DNA of 64,000 nucleotides from Pedobacter sp. SYP-B3415 (GTDB lineage: Bacteria > Bacteroidota > Bacteroidia > Sphingobacteriales > Sphingobacteriaceae). Of the stretch, positions 35,021 through 42,832 are shown piece by piece; position 1 is the stretch's first letter; each line of letters starts with the position of its first letter. The notes beneath the pieces were generated by a model. That model did no database searches. It was not told the origin of the DNA and saw nothing but the letters and a program-made list of their open reading frames with translations. The stretch spans positions 277,487 through 341,486 of the forward strand of contig NZ_RXNQ01000031.1 in NCBI RefSeq assembly GCF_004138205.1, in the 5' to 3' direction. The translations under genes and the position numbers were made by a program.

Positions 35021-36166
35021 TTATGCCGATGGCAGCAATACGGGTTTGATACAATTGTCCAGTTTCGCAGAGAAAATACGATAAGCATCAGCTGCTTCGC
35101 TTAGCGGCAAACGGTGTGTAATGATTTCTTTCGGATTGAGACGACCGGCCAGCACGTGGTCGATTAACCTTGGTAACAGCCGTTTAACCGAGGCCTGGTT
35201 GGCTCGAATAGTCAGACCTTTGTTTACCACGTTGCCAATTGGCACCAGGTTGTCTGTAGGACCGTAAACACCAACAACAGAAATAATTCCTCCCTTTTTT
35301 ACGGCATTAATTGCCCAGTGTAAAGCCGTAGCCGACCCCGCCTGGAGCATAAGTTTTCTGCCGGTTATGGTTTGCATGGCATCGCCGGCCGCATCGCCGC
35401 CCACCGCATCGATACAAACATCGGCGCCCAGCCAGTCGGTGGTCTTTTTTATAAATAAAACGGGGTCTACGAGCGATTTGAAATTATAGGCTTCGCAATG
35501 CGCGTATTTTCTCACAAAGTCAAGCCGGTATTCAAGATGATCGATCACGATGACACGCGCTGCGCCAAACAGCCAGGCACATCTTGCGGCCATAATCCCT
35601 ACGGGACCGGCACCGAACACCACAACGGTATCGCCCTCCTGGATCCCGCCCATTTCTGCGGCCTGGTACCCCGTCGGCACCACATCAGTCAGCAACAGGG
35701 CATCTTCAACATCCATCTCTGCAGGAATGATCGTCGGCCCGAAATTAGCATAAGGCACACGTACATATTCGGCCTGACCGCCGTCAAAGCCGCCCGCCGT
35801 ATGCGAATAACCAAAGATGCCACCCACCGCCGTAGCAGACGGGTTCGATTCATGACAGTTTCCATAGAGCTCCTGTTTACAAAAAGCACATTTTCCGCAG
35901 GCGATGTTAAAAGGCACAAGCACCCGGTCGCCGACTTTTACTTCGGTTACCTCCGGACCAATTTCTTCCACGATGCCGACAAACTCATGACCAAAAGTAG
36001 AACCAACACGGGTGTCTGGTACCAGACCATGATAGAGATGCAGGTCTGAGCCGCAGATACAGCTGTGCGTTACTTTTACGATCGCATCCTCAGGATGCTG
36101 AATTCCCGGAATGGGTTTGTCGGATACCCGGACCCGGAAGGGCCCTCTATAATCCATTGCTTTCAT
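35021..36166 (-). CDS. Zinc-dependent alcohol dehydrogenase (formaldehyde dehydrogenase-like)
   Basis: A complete 381-residue medium-chain dehydrogenase, starting at ATG 36166, where the family N terminus MKAMDYRGPFRV begins. Catalytic zinc motifs CGSDLHLYHG (about 37) and GHEF (about 60), the structural zinc loop CGKCAFC...C (about 90-105) and the NAD-binding FGAGPVGIMAA (about 185) are intact. It is a paralogue of the dehydrogenase at 1-943. Such enzymes handle short-chain alcohols or aldehydes, but the true substrate is unknown. Confidence 0.92.
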   Translation of the reverse strand: MKAMDYRGPFRVRVSDKPIPGIQHPEDAIVKVTHSCICGSDLHLYHGLVPDTRVGSTFGHEFVGIVEEIGPEVTEVKVGDRVLVPFNIACGKCAFCKQELYGNCHESNPSATAVGGIFGYSHTAGGFDGGQAEYVRVPYANFGPTIIPAEMDVEDALLLTDVVPTGYQAAEMGGIQEGDTVVVFGAGPVGIMAARCAWLFGAARVIVIDHLEYRLDFVRKYAHCEAYNFKSLVDPVLFIKKTTDWLGADVCIDAVGGDAAGDAMQTITGRKLMLQAGSATALHWAINAVKKGGIISVVGVYGPTDNLVPIGNVVNKGLTIRANQASVKRLLPRLIDHVLAGRLNPKEIITHRLPLSEAADAYRIFSAKLDNCIKPVLLPSA

Positions 36167-36191
36167 ACTGTTTTGTTTTAGTGCACGTGCC

Positions 36192-36410
36192 TTAATTCGG
36201 TTTTGATTGATTCTTTGCTGAGTCGGTAGTCGTTGTGTCTGATTTTTTCTCGTCTGACCCCTTAACAACACCACTTCCAGGATCAGAGTTCACTGGTGTT
36301 GAGGTCGGATCATCGTTCCCTGGTTTTGCATCCGATCCGCAGCCAAAAACCAGAATGGCAGATAAGAGCATCAGGACTGTTTTAAGACGAATTTGTGCCA
36401 TGATTTTCAT
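36192..36410 (-). CDS. Small lipoprotein
   Basis: 72 residues with a signal peptide and lipobox LVFGC (Cys near residue 24), followed by a polar low-complexity tail rich in Asp, Ser, Thr, Pro and Lys. The tail is probably disordered and lies outside the inner leaflet. ATG 36401 is an alternative start. It is upstream of the zinc dehydrogenase in the same direction. A sister of the small lipoprotein at 37852. Confidence 0.7.
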   Translation of the reverse strand: MKIMAQIRLKTVLMLLSAILVFGCGSDAKPGNDDPTSTPVNSDPGSGVVKGSDEKKSDTTTTDSAKNQSKPN

Positions 36411-36663
36411 AGGTTAAATGTTAGCCGCTGTAATGAGCAAACCGAAGCAGCTTGCAGGACAATACAGCAAGACAGTTTATAAACCCGCCGCCGAAGCCGA
36501 AAGTTTAAGGGTTAAGTACCCCAAGTCGTTGCGGCTTTTACCTGATTTCCCTGCAGGCATGCTTTATTCGACCTGAATCGCAGCATTTACAAATATTTAT
36601 GAGCCGCACATCCGGTTCGGCTAAACCTCCGAACGACGGCGGGCGTTACCCCTAAAAACAGAT

Positions 36664-37455
36664 ATGAAAAATCAGATATTGAAAGGAACACGGCTGCGCA
36701 ATGCAGGACGGATCGCGCTCATCTCAGCAATTACACTCTCAGCCTGCACTTCAAAAAACTCGGACTCAAAAGTGGGGGAAGCGGGCGGTGAGAAAACCGG
36801 GAAAGATAAGGTGCTGAACGCGGGTGCAGATGTGCTTCAGGATAAGGCCCCGCTGAATGCCGTGAGCGCTTACCTGGATGGCTTTCACTTTTACAATGGC
36901 AACATCAATGCGCAGATGGAAGCTCACCATTACGTTACGCAGCTGAGTGCTGACCTCTACCAGGCTATCATCTTCGATGGCAATACAAGGGATGCAAAAA
37001 TTATGGGTGTCGAGTACATTGTCACCGAACGGCTCTTTAAAACGCTGCCGGAAGAAGAAAAAAAACTCTGGCACAGCCATGTGCACGAGGTCAAATCAGG
37101 ATCATTGATCGCCCCCGGCATTCCGCAAAAAGCGGAACATGAGTTGATGGAAAAACTGGTGTCTACGTATGGAAAGACCATTCACACCTGGCATACCGAT
37201 CAGGCCCGTGACCTGCCTGTAGGTGCACCTATGATCATGATGGGTTTTACCAAAGACGGGCAGCTTCATGAACGGCTTGTAAAAGACCGCGATGCAAGAT
37301 TCAACGTAAATACTGCAGAAATTAAAGAGAAAAGAAAGGATATTCCTTCGCCAAAGATCCTGCCCGGAGCGAATGCATGGGAACATGGCGAAATCAGGCA
37401 GTTTGTAATTACAGACCAGGTCGACTCGGCACTTAACAAGCACCAGATGCATTAA
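36664..37455 (+). CDS. DUF1264 (oil-body-associated-protein-like) lipoprotein
   Basis: A 263-residue protein with a lipoprotein signal peptide (ITLSAC, Cys near residue 28) and a DUF1264/OBAP domain from about 65 to the end. The match rests on the ordered motifs YLDGFHFYNGN, HHYVTQL, GVEYIVTERLF, LWHSHVHEVKSG and YGKTIHTWHTD, which I recall from plant and fungal oil-body-associated proteins. In bacteria the function is unknown. The many His residues could bind metal. It is monocistronic, with a bidirectional terminator after it. Confidence 0.85.
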   Translation: MKNQILKGTRLRNAGRIALISAITLSACTSKNSDSKVGEAGGEKTGKDKVLNAGADVLQDKAPLNAVSAYLDGFHFYNGNINAQMEAHHYVTQLSADLYQAIIFDGNTRDAKIMGVEYIVTERLFKTLPEEEKKLWHSHVHEVKSGSLIAPGIPQKAEHELMEKLVSTYGKTIHTWHTDQARDLPVGAPMIMMGFTKDGQLHERLVKDRDARFNVNTAEIKEKRKDIPSPKILPGANAWEHGEIRQFVITDQVDSALNKHQMH

Positions 37456-37461
37456 AACGCG

Positions 37462-37490
37462 AAGACCGCCGGAAGTATTCCGGCGGTCTT
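37462..37490. terminator. Bidirectional terminator
   Basis: The stem AAGACCGCCGG / CCGGCGGTCTT with a 7-base loop lies between the DUF1264 gene (plus) and the convergent small gene ending at 37494 (minus). It is short of a long T-tract but strong in stem energy. Confidence 0.75.
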
Positions 37491-37493
37491 TGG

Positions 37494-37763
37494 TTATTTA
37501 TGGCGGTCGTCGCCGTTTCGGTCAGTATTGAGCTCGTTGGGATCAAACTCATCAGAATGATCACCCTGCGGCCCGTTCGTGGATCCCGGGTTCGGCTCGG
37601 GGACCTCGGTGCGTTCAGGACTGTCTTCGCCTTCTTCCTCGGACGGGTCGTCCATATTTCCTGAGGCTACACCAGCCAGGTCTGAGGCATTTTCCGGCGA
37701 CTCATTTGTCTCCCCTTCTTTTAAAGGTTCCTCCTGTTCAAAATTTTGCTCGTTCGTTTCCAT
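37494..37763 (-). CDS. Short acidic disordered protein
   Basis: 89 residues, very rich in Glu, Asp, Asn, Pro and Gly, almost free of large hydrophobic residues (SEEEGEDSPERTEVPEPNPG). No signal peptide. Predicted disordered. It is the last gene of a run of small genes on this strand. Function unknown; the hydrophilin-like composition suggests a desiccation or osmotic role. Confidence 0.65.
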   Translation of the reverse strand: METNEQNFEQEEPLKEGETNESPENASDLAGVASGNMDDPSEEEGEDSPERTEVPEPNPGSTNGPQGDHSDEFDPNELNTDRNGDDRHK

Positions 37764-37851
37764 AAGTAAATGATTTAGTGTATGCGTAACAGCGCAACAG
37801 CGATTTAGTTCAGAATTACCGGCATTTGCTCTTCCGGTTGATGCCGGTGTC

Positions 37852-38082
37852 TTATTTCTTGATCGTACTGTCGGTAAGAACAGAGCCTGTATCTTTCACG
37901 TTTGTGCCCGAGGGTGTGTCAAGCTGCTGATTCATTTCACCGGGCTGGGTGCCTGCGGCTGTATCCTGTCTGAGCGAGTCGGCAGTGCCGCTGCCGTTGG
38001 CGCCTTTATTTACCTGGTCTGAATTGCAGGCCTGGGCAAGAAAGAAAATACCGCATAAGACGGCAAGTGTCAATTTTTTCAT
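37852..38082 (-). CDS. Small lipoprotein
   Basis: 76 residues with signal peptide and lipobox LAQAC (Cys near residue 19), followed by a Gly/Ser/Thr/Asp/Gln-rich tail with no apparent fold. It lies 12 bases after the preceding gene (38095-38376), so the two probably share a transcript. Similar in build to the lipoprotein at 36192. Confidence 0.72.
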   Translation of the reverse strand: MKKLTLAVLCGIFFLAQACNSDQVNKGANGSGTADSLRQDTAAGTQPGEMNQQLDTPSGTNVKDTGSVLTDSTIKK

Positions 38083-38094
38083 AGGTCTTTGTTT

Positions 38095-38376
38095 TTAGGG
38101 ACGGGTTGAAGGCCCCTGGTTCCTTGGTGTAACAATTTTTCCGCTGCCTGGTTTTCCGCTCACTGGTTTATCTGTGCGCTCCTCTGCATCGTCTTCACCA
38201 TATGTGCTGTAGCCTGATCCGCGAAAGTGCTGCGCGGCTGCGCCGTTTCCGGGGGTAGGTGCGGTATCGGGGTCGCGACGGCCCGGCCCGCGCCTGCCTG
38301 CGTCGCCATGCTGCGCGGAAGGTCCTGTGCAGTCCTGATCTTTTTCTGACAACTTACGCTGATGTTCTGTGCTCAT
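38095..38376 (-). CDS. Short Gly/Arg/Asp-rich disordered protein
   Basis: 93 residues dominated by Gly, Arg, Asp, Pro and Gln (GRRGPGRRDPDTAPTPGNG), with near-neutral charge and no hydrophobic core or signal peptide. Predicted disordered. It is 20 bases from the upstream gene at 38397. No family recognised. Confidence 0.6.
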   Translation of the reverse strand: MSTEHQRKLSEKDQDCTGPSAQHGDAGRRGPGRRDPDTAPTPGNGAAAQHFRGSGYSTYGEDDAEERTDKPVSGKPGSGKIVTPRNQGPSTRP

Positions 38377-38396
38377 ATTGTCTCCGTCTTTTGTAA

Positions 38397-38627
38397 TCAG
38401 ATATCTTCCCCTTCGGCAAGCTTATCATTTCTTCCCTGATCATCGCTGCCCTTATCTGTATTCCGGTTAGGGTGTCTGACGAGCGACGGATCTGGTGTAG
38501 TATCCCTGCTCAGGTCTTCAGGTTCGTGATACCCTTGTCCGGATGTAACATCAAGGTCTTTAAGGCCCGAGCCCCCCGCATTTCTTGACGGCTTGCCTAT
38601 CGGTGTCTTTGTCCTGGAGTTTTTCAT
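38397..38627 (-). CDS. Short hydrophilic disordered protein
   Basis: About 76 residues, basic at the N terminus (MKNSRTKTPIGKPSRN) and acidic after residue 40 (HEPEDLSRDTTPDPS). No signal peptide. ATG 38627 is chosen because ATG 38636 is only 6 bases from a terminator-like hairpin (38642-38672). Reading this gene from the operon promoter would require passage through that hairpin, so it may be attenuated. Confidence 0.6.
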   Translation of the reverse strand: MKNSRTKTPIGKPSRNAGGSGLKDLDVTSGQGYHEPEDLSRDTTPDPSLVRHPNRNTDKGSDDQGRNDKLAEGEDI

Positions 38628-38641
38628 AATTGCCAAAAATT

Positions 38642-38672
38642 TAAAAACCCGCTGCTCACCCGAGCAGCAGGT
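38642..38672 (-). terminator. Terminator or attenuator between two small genes
   Basis: On the minus strand a GC-rich stem (CCTGCTGCTC / GAGCAGCGGG) is followed by TTTTT. It ends the gene at 38710-38982 but lies only about 15 bases before the next start at 38627, so it may set the ratio between the two. Confidence 0.7.
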
Positions 38673-38709
38673 CCCCTGTATAAATTGTTAACTCTTGGGA
38701 TGTACTGTT

Positions 38710-38982
38710 TTAGTCAGGCTCAGGGCCATCGGGATTGATGTCCAGCTCGTCCCTGCCGCCATAAATGGTTGCATCAGGTGGTATATCATCTGTTTGCGAA
38801 GTTCCCGCATCGGTTTGATCAGACGACTCGGTGCCTGTTTCTCCCGTGGCCGCCGCTGGCATCGCATCCGGCTGACCGCCCTCACTTGCGGGTCTGCTAT
38901 TGCCGTCTTCAGAACTTATGGGTCCCGGAGACTGCCCGCCGGACCCGGCGAAATTTTCCTGCGTATTTTCTGCCTGTTCCAT
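38710..38982 (-). CDS. Short Gly/Ser/Asp-rich acidic disordered protein
   Basis: 90 residues, acidic and rich in Gly, Ser, Thr, Pro, Asp and Glu (GESGTE-like segments such as ATGETGTESSDQTDAGTSQ), with no signal peptide. Predicted disordered. It begins 11 bases after the stop of the secreted protein at 38994, so the two are one transcript. No family recognised. Confidence 0.65.
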   Translation of the reverse strand: MEQAENTQENFAGSGGQSPGPISSEDGNSRPASEGGQPDAMPAAATGETGTESSDQTDAGTSQTDDIPPDATIYGGRDELDINPDGPEPD

Positions 38983-38993
38983 AGCTATAACTT

Positions 38994-39224
38994 TTATCGG
39001 TTTCCGCCCTGAACAGGCGGTCTTGTCGTGGTATCGCTACGTCCACGAGTGGTCGTATCGCTTTTTTTCTTGCCCTGATTGCGTTTCTGTGGGGTACTCT
39101 TCTGCTTTTTGCTCCTGGAAGTGGTATCCTGTTTTTGTCTGCCGGTGGTGTCCTGTTGCGGAAGCGCGGCGAAACTGCTGCCTAAAAAGGCAGTGAGCAG
39201 TGTGGTTACAAGTAATTTTTTCAC
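38994..39224 (-). CDS. Small secreted basic Thr/Lys/Arg-rich protein
   Basis: 76 residues from GTG 39224, which gives a clean signal peptide (KKLLVTTLLTAFLGSSFA, cleavage near residue 20). The mature part is low-complexity and basic, with repeated QDTT/SDTT blocks (TTGRQKQDTTSRSKKQK, KKSDTTTRGRSDTTTR). An ATG at 39278 would spoil the signal peptide and would start in the hairpin region. It is first in the small-gene run. Function unknown; the composition would suit a cell-surface or periplasmic polycation. Confidence 0.65.
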   Translation of the reverse strand: MKKLLVTTLLTAFLGSSFAALPQQDTTGRQKQDTTSRSKKQKSTPQKRNQGKKKSDTTTRGRSDTTTRPPVQGGNR

Positions 39225-39238
39225 GGTATGATTTTTTA

Positions 39239-39285
39239 GTAAAACATGTCTAATAGTAACCCCTGCGGCGGGGGGCATGTTTTAC
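39239..39285 (-). promoter_or_regulatory. Nested hairpin in the leader of the small-protein operon
   Basis: GTAAAACATG (39239-39248) and CATGTTTTAC (39276-39285) form a perfect 10-bp inverted repeat that encloses a second GC stem, CCCC-TGCGGC-GGGG (39260-39273). It ends 15 bases upstream of the GTG start at 39224. It could be an mRNA leader structure or an operator. The lack of a T-tract argues against a plain terminator. Confidence 0.55.
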
Positions 39286-39343
39286 AGATGGGACCGGTCG
39301 GGTATATATCAGTAAATTTGCGTATTTGATGCAAGCACCATGT

Positions 39344-39598
39344 TCAGGGCGTTGCTTCCCCCTTGCGGTCCCAGTGGTCTTTCAAAACCTTGCCATCGGC
39401 ATCTGTCTGCCTGACGCGCCGGAAACGTTCGCCTCTGATCATGCCATTCGCACCACGCTTGCCGATAAACAGCAGGACGGGCAAACCTTCGGCGTCTGTC
39501 CGCACACTGAGGTCGTAGCGGGCAAACTGGAGATCGATCATGGCATCCGGCTCGTAAGTCTTGTCGAGTATTTTTAAGAGTTGTGTCTTCAGAATCAT
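39344..39598 (-). CDS. Small conserved hypothetical protein
   Basis: 84 residues, basic, with a folded-looking alternation (MIDLQFARYDLSVRTDAEG, VLLFIGKRGANGMIRGERF). No signal peptide or membrane segment. It resembles short proteins seen in soil Bacteroidota, but I cannot name a family. It lies 44 bases after the DUF4142 gene in the same direction. Confidence 0.7.
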   Translation of the reverse strand: MILKTQLLKILDKTYEPDAMIDLQFARYDLSVRTDAEGLPVLLFIGKRGANGMIRGERFRRVRQTDADGKVLKDHWDRKGEATP

Positions 39599-39642
39599 AA
39601 GCGGGGAGATTGATGGAGGCGGCTACTGGCCGCCTTTATTTA

Positions 39643-40197
39643 TTATTTCGCCGCAAGCGCCAGAAGCATTTTGCAATGGTCGAGGTGCTCACGAATGGCA
39701 GGCAGCGCCGCCATGGCCACATGTTTAGTATGTTTGTCATCGCCCGGCGATCTTAAAAATGCTGCCGTAAGATCTTCAAGTGCAGCATGGGTTTCTGCCT
39801 GTGCAGACAGGAAGCGCAGGTCAAACGCTTTGCCGGTTTCCTTCTGCATGTCTTTTAATACCTGCTCACCCTTCGGGGTCATCGGCGGCGCCGGAACACC
39901 CATTTCCTGCAGGATCTGCGAAAAGCCTTTGGTTTCTGTCATCTCGAAGCCCGCAAATTTCTTGACGAGTTCATGGCTGGCTTTCTTCACAGCAATCGTG
40001 CTTGTTGCCAGCGACAAAAACACATGGGGTGCAATTTTGGTCAGGTATTCTTTCGGCGTGTCTGCAAGCACACCGTCTGAGGTGCCTGCGGCATTGGCGC
40101 TGAAATTAAATGATGATGTTACACCGAGGGTTGTTGCAACGGCAGCAACCGACGATTGAAATAAAAAACGTCTGCGGGTAGATGCGATCTTTTTCAT
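39643..40197 (-). CDS. DUF4142 protein with twin-arginine-like signal
   Basis: 184 residues. The N terminus has a basic RRRFLFQSSVAAVATTLG pattern like a Tat or Sec signal (cleavage near residue 36, SANA-A). The mature part is all-helical, ferritin-like, with the DUF4142 pattern (ASHELVKKFAGFEMTE, QAETHAALEDLTAAF, REHLDHCKMLL). DUF4142 proteins are periplasmic, often stress-linked, and their biochemical role is unknown. It has its own 356-base upstream region. Confidence 0.82.
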   Translation of the reverse strand: MKKIASTRRRFLFQSSVAAVATTLGVTSSFNFSANAAGTSDGVLADTPKEYLTKIAPHVFLSLATSTIAVKKASHELVKKFAGFEMTETKGFSQILQEMGVPAPPMTPKGEQVLKDMQKETGKAFDLRFLSAQAETHAALEDLTAAFLRSPGDDKHTKHVAMAALPAIREHLDHCKMLLALAAK

Positions 40198-40553
40198 GTT
40201 TTAAGGTTTGAAATTTAGTGTTGCTTGGAACGTCGCGCAGACCACAAAAGTTCAGAAAGCAGACAGATCAGGTAATTGTCGCAATGCGGCGGGGGGAAAC
40301 GGCTCCACAGAAAACGCATCTGACCGATGGTTTGACAGCCGGAAAGTACCGGCTGCACGGATTATATCCGGCGCTCCACAGGCTCCCGGCGCATGAGGAA
40401 CCAGGCAATCCGGGTGCGGATAAGTTCGGCTGCGTCAAGGCGTATTTTACGGTGCCTGTCGTGACAAATACCGGATATCTCCCCTGCCGAAACATTAAAA
40501 CTTATGGGATTGTTCCACGAACGAGTTAAATAGAAAATTTAAAACTGGATATT
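40198..40553. other. Divergent intergenic region
   Basis: About 356 bases between the DUF4142 gene and the SDR gene. Open frames here (for example 40218-40529, plus) have poor composition and no family resemblance and were not called. Promoters for both flanking genes are expected. I saw no strong dyad. Confidence 0.45.
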
Positions 40554-41303
40554 ATGCAACCAATTTATGATTACCTGAGTTCTGTGAAGGACAAACGTAT
40601 ACTCGTTTCAGGCGGTACGACCGGAATCGGAAGAGCTATTGCACTGATGCTTCATGACATGGGTGCGAAGGTGCTGATCGTTGGCAGGAACCAGCCGCAG
40701 ATAGACGAAACCCTCGAAGAGATGGATCGCAGCAGTTCAGAAGCCGCGTGTTACGGTGTGCAGGCAGATTTGTCCGGCAAGGAAGGAATTCAAACAACGC
40801 TGCAGGCGGTCGACGAACAATTGGGCGGCCTCGACATTCTGGTTAACAATGCTGCCCTTGGTTACGGGAGCGTAATGGAAGGAACCTACGAAGACTGGCA
40901 ATATCTTTTAAATACCAACCTGCTTGCCTACCTCGCGCTTAGTAATGGTGCCATTACCCGAATGAAGGATGGCGGACACATTGTAAATATTGGTTCAATG
41001 AGTGCCGATGTCCGGGAAGCAAACAGTTCGGTCTATGTTGCGACCAAATCGGGAATACAGGGTTTTTCCGAAGCCTTACGAAAGGAAGTCAACCCGAAAG
41101 GCATCAAAGTTTCGCTCATTGAGCCGGGCGCCGTAGATACTGATATGCAGGAGCAACCTGATGAGGAGAAAAAAGAGCAGATTAAGAATGAAGAAATGCT
41201 TGAAGCAAACGACATTGCAATGGCGGTTGTATTTTGTTTGTGCCAGCCGCACCGTGCTGATATTGTGAATGTGAAGGTGAGGCCGCACTTGCAGATTATC
41301 TAA
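40554..41303 (+). CDS. Short-chain dehydrogenase/reductase
   Basis: A 249-residue classical SDR. The cofactor motif VSGGTTGIGRAIA (TGxxxGIG) is at about 20-32, NNAALG at about 95, and the catalytic Ser-Tyr-Lys is found as GSMSAD and YVATKSG near 145-165. The last 10 residues do not add a known extension. These enzymes reduce or oxidise small carbonyls or alcohols with NAD(P); the substrate is unknown. Monocistronic, followed by a terminator. Confidence 0.92.
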   Translation: MQPIYDYLSSVKDKRILVSGGTTGIGRAIALMLHDMGAKVLIVGRNQPQIDETLEEMDRSSSEAACYGVQADLSGKEGIQTTLQAVDEQLGGLDILVNNAALGYGSVMEGTYEDWQYLLNTNLLAYLALSNGAITRMKDGGHIVNIGSMSADVREANSSVYVATKSGIQGFSEALRKEVNPKGIKVSLIEPGAVDTDMQEQPDEEKKEQIKNEEMLEANDIAMAVVFCLCQPHRADIVNVKVRPHLQII

Positions 41304-41308
41304 CGTTT

Positions 41309-41350
41309 GGCGACCATAGACCGTGGACCAAAGACCAGGGTCTATGGTTT
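41309..41350 (+). terminator. Terminator of the SDR gene
   Basis: ACCATAGACC pairs with GGTCTATGGT around a loop, followed by TTTTCT. It is just downstream of the SDR stop codon. Confidence 0.75.
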
Positions 41351-41500
41351 TCTGTCTAAAAAGCGAAAGCCGCCTCCCGGCGGCCATCAACCCAAACTAA
41401 CTAATTAACCAAAAAAATTATTAAACTGATGCAGAATTGCTTTTCTCTATAAACAGCGGTAATACAAAACGGTTTGCAGAATTATTTTTTCTGCCGCCTC

Positions 41501-41884
41501 CTACTCTTTGAACCAGACCGCTGCCGGCATACTTTCTGCCGGTATCTCTACAGACAGAAAAACTTCATGCCTGAAATCGCGGTGACGCCCGATAACCGAA
41601 TACGCATTTCCGCACCAGCCAATCTGCAGCGTGAAAATCCGCAGCCGCGGCCTTAACCAAGCCGCAAAACCCTTCGTCCAGGGGATGATCCCTTTAGAAA
41701 GCCGCTTATACTGATAATATTCATCGAATCCTCCGCAGTCGATCAAAATGGTTGTTCCTTTTACCGTAACAAGCTTCGGAAAATTCACGATGTGTTTCTG
41801 CAGCGCGATATCCATGGCCATCCAGGCCTTAATCTGAAACAGCAATGCACCCTGATATGGTTCAAAATTTTGTACAATATTCAT
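41501..41884 (-). CDS. Hypothetical soluble protein
   Basis: 127 residues, mixed alpha/beta by eye, with aromatic and Cys-Gly patches (LIDCGGFDEYYQY, IGWCGNAYS). No signal peptide or membrane segment. No family recognised. It has a weakly AT-rich upstream region of about 110 bases after the channel gene. Confidence 0.65.
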   Translation of the reverse strand: MNIVQNFEPYQGALLFQIKAWMAMDIALQKHIVNFPKLVTVKGTTILIDCGGFDEYYQYKRLSKGIIPWTKGFAAWLRPRLRIFTLQIGWCGNAYSVIGRHRDFRHEVFLSVEIPAESMPAAVWFKE

Positions 41885-41993
41885 ATTTACCCCCTTCCAT
41901 TAATTGCTAAAAATATTAGCAATAATAAGGCTATAACAGGAGGCTTTTAAAAAAAGTTTTTCACAGTGCTGTTGATAGCTGTACCACCTGATG

Positions 41994-42812
41994 TTACCGG
42001 AAAAGAGATGAACCGCAATATTTACAAAACAGCGCGTCTGAATCATGCCCCTCGCTGGCGCAGGCCGGACATGTCTCGGGCAGTTCCTGTTTTTTGCGTG
42101 CCGCCACGGCAATATCATGGGTAATAATCCCGGTCGGGACGGCAATAATTGCATAACCGGTAAGCATAACAATCGAGGCTACAAATTTACCCAGCGGTGT
42201 AACCGGCGATATATCACCGTAACCGACCGTTGTAATGGTTACCACAGCCCAGTAGATGCTTTCAGGTATGTTGCTGAAACCGTTTTCCTTTTCCTCCACT
42301 AGGTACATAACAGAACCAAGGATAACCGTGAGCGTAAGCACAGTAAGTAAAAAGATCGAAATCTTGCGTACACTGCCCCGGAGTGCCTGCTGCAGGAAAC
42401 GGATCTCTGTAAGAAACTCACCAAGTTTGAATATCCGGAATACCCTTAGCAGCCTGAGCGCCCGGAAAACCAGTAAGGATTGCGCACCGACAAAAAAAAT
42501 GCTGAGATACGATGGAATCAGTGCGATCAGGTCGATCAGGCCGAGCGGGCTGAACACATACTTCCAGGGTCGGCGGATACTGATCAGCCGAAGGATATAT
42601 TCTATGGTGAACAATCCGGTAAAGGCCCATTCTGCGTACAGAAACAGTTTACCATAATGGCGGTGGATGCTTTGCACGCTGTCCAGCATGACAACAATGA
42701 TACTGGTAAAAATGGCAAACAGGAGGCCGACGTCAAAAGCTTTTCCGGCCCGGGTATTTGATTCGTAAATCACTTCATGCAGGCGCAGGCGCCAATCGTT
42801 CTTTTTTTCCAT
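41994..42812 (-). CDS. Voltage-gated-type potassium channel with C-terminal zinc ribbon
   Basis: 272 residues from ATG 42812; upstream ATG 42884 lies in the exonuclease gene. Six membrane segments: S1-S4 (about 25-150) with an S4-like basic helix (FRALRLLRVFRIFKLG), then S5, a pore loop with the selectivity filter TVGYGD (about 205) and S6. The last 30 residues are cytosolic and hold two CxxC pairs (CPAC, CKYCG), an apparent zinc ribbon. It begins 20 bases after exonuclease III in the same direction. Confidence 0.9.
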   Translation of the reverse strand: MEKKNDWRLRLHEVIYESNTRAGKAFDVGLLFAIFTSIIVVMLDSVQSIHRHYGKLFLYAEWAFTGLFTIEYILRLISIRRPWKYVFSPLGLIDLIALIPSYLSIFFVGAQSLLVFRALRLLRVFRIFKLGEFLTEIRFLQQALRGSVRKISIFLLTVLTLTVILGSVMYLVEEKENGFSNIPESIYWAVVTITTVGYGDISPVTPLGKFVASIVMLTGYAIIAVPTGIITHDIAVAARKKQELPETCPACASEGHDSDALFCKYCGSSLFR

Positions 42813-42832
42813 AGTGAGGCAGGCATCCGGCC

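Noticed and set aside
39612..39640. Hairpin GGCGGC...GCCGCC followed by T-rich sequence on the plus strand
   Set aside because: No plus-strand gene ends here and on the minus strand no T-tract follows; function unclear.
40218..40529. 103-codon open frame between the DUF4142 and SDR genes
   Set aside because: No family resemblance, no start signal, atypical composition, and it fills exactly the divergent promoter region.
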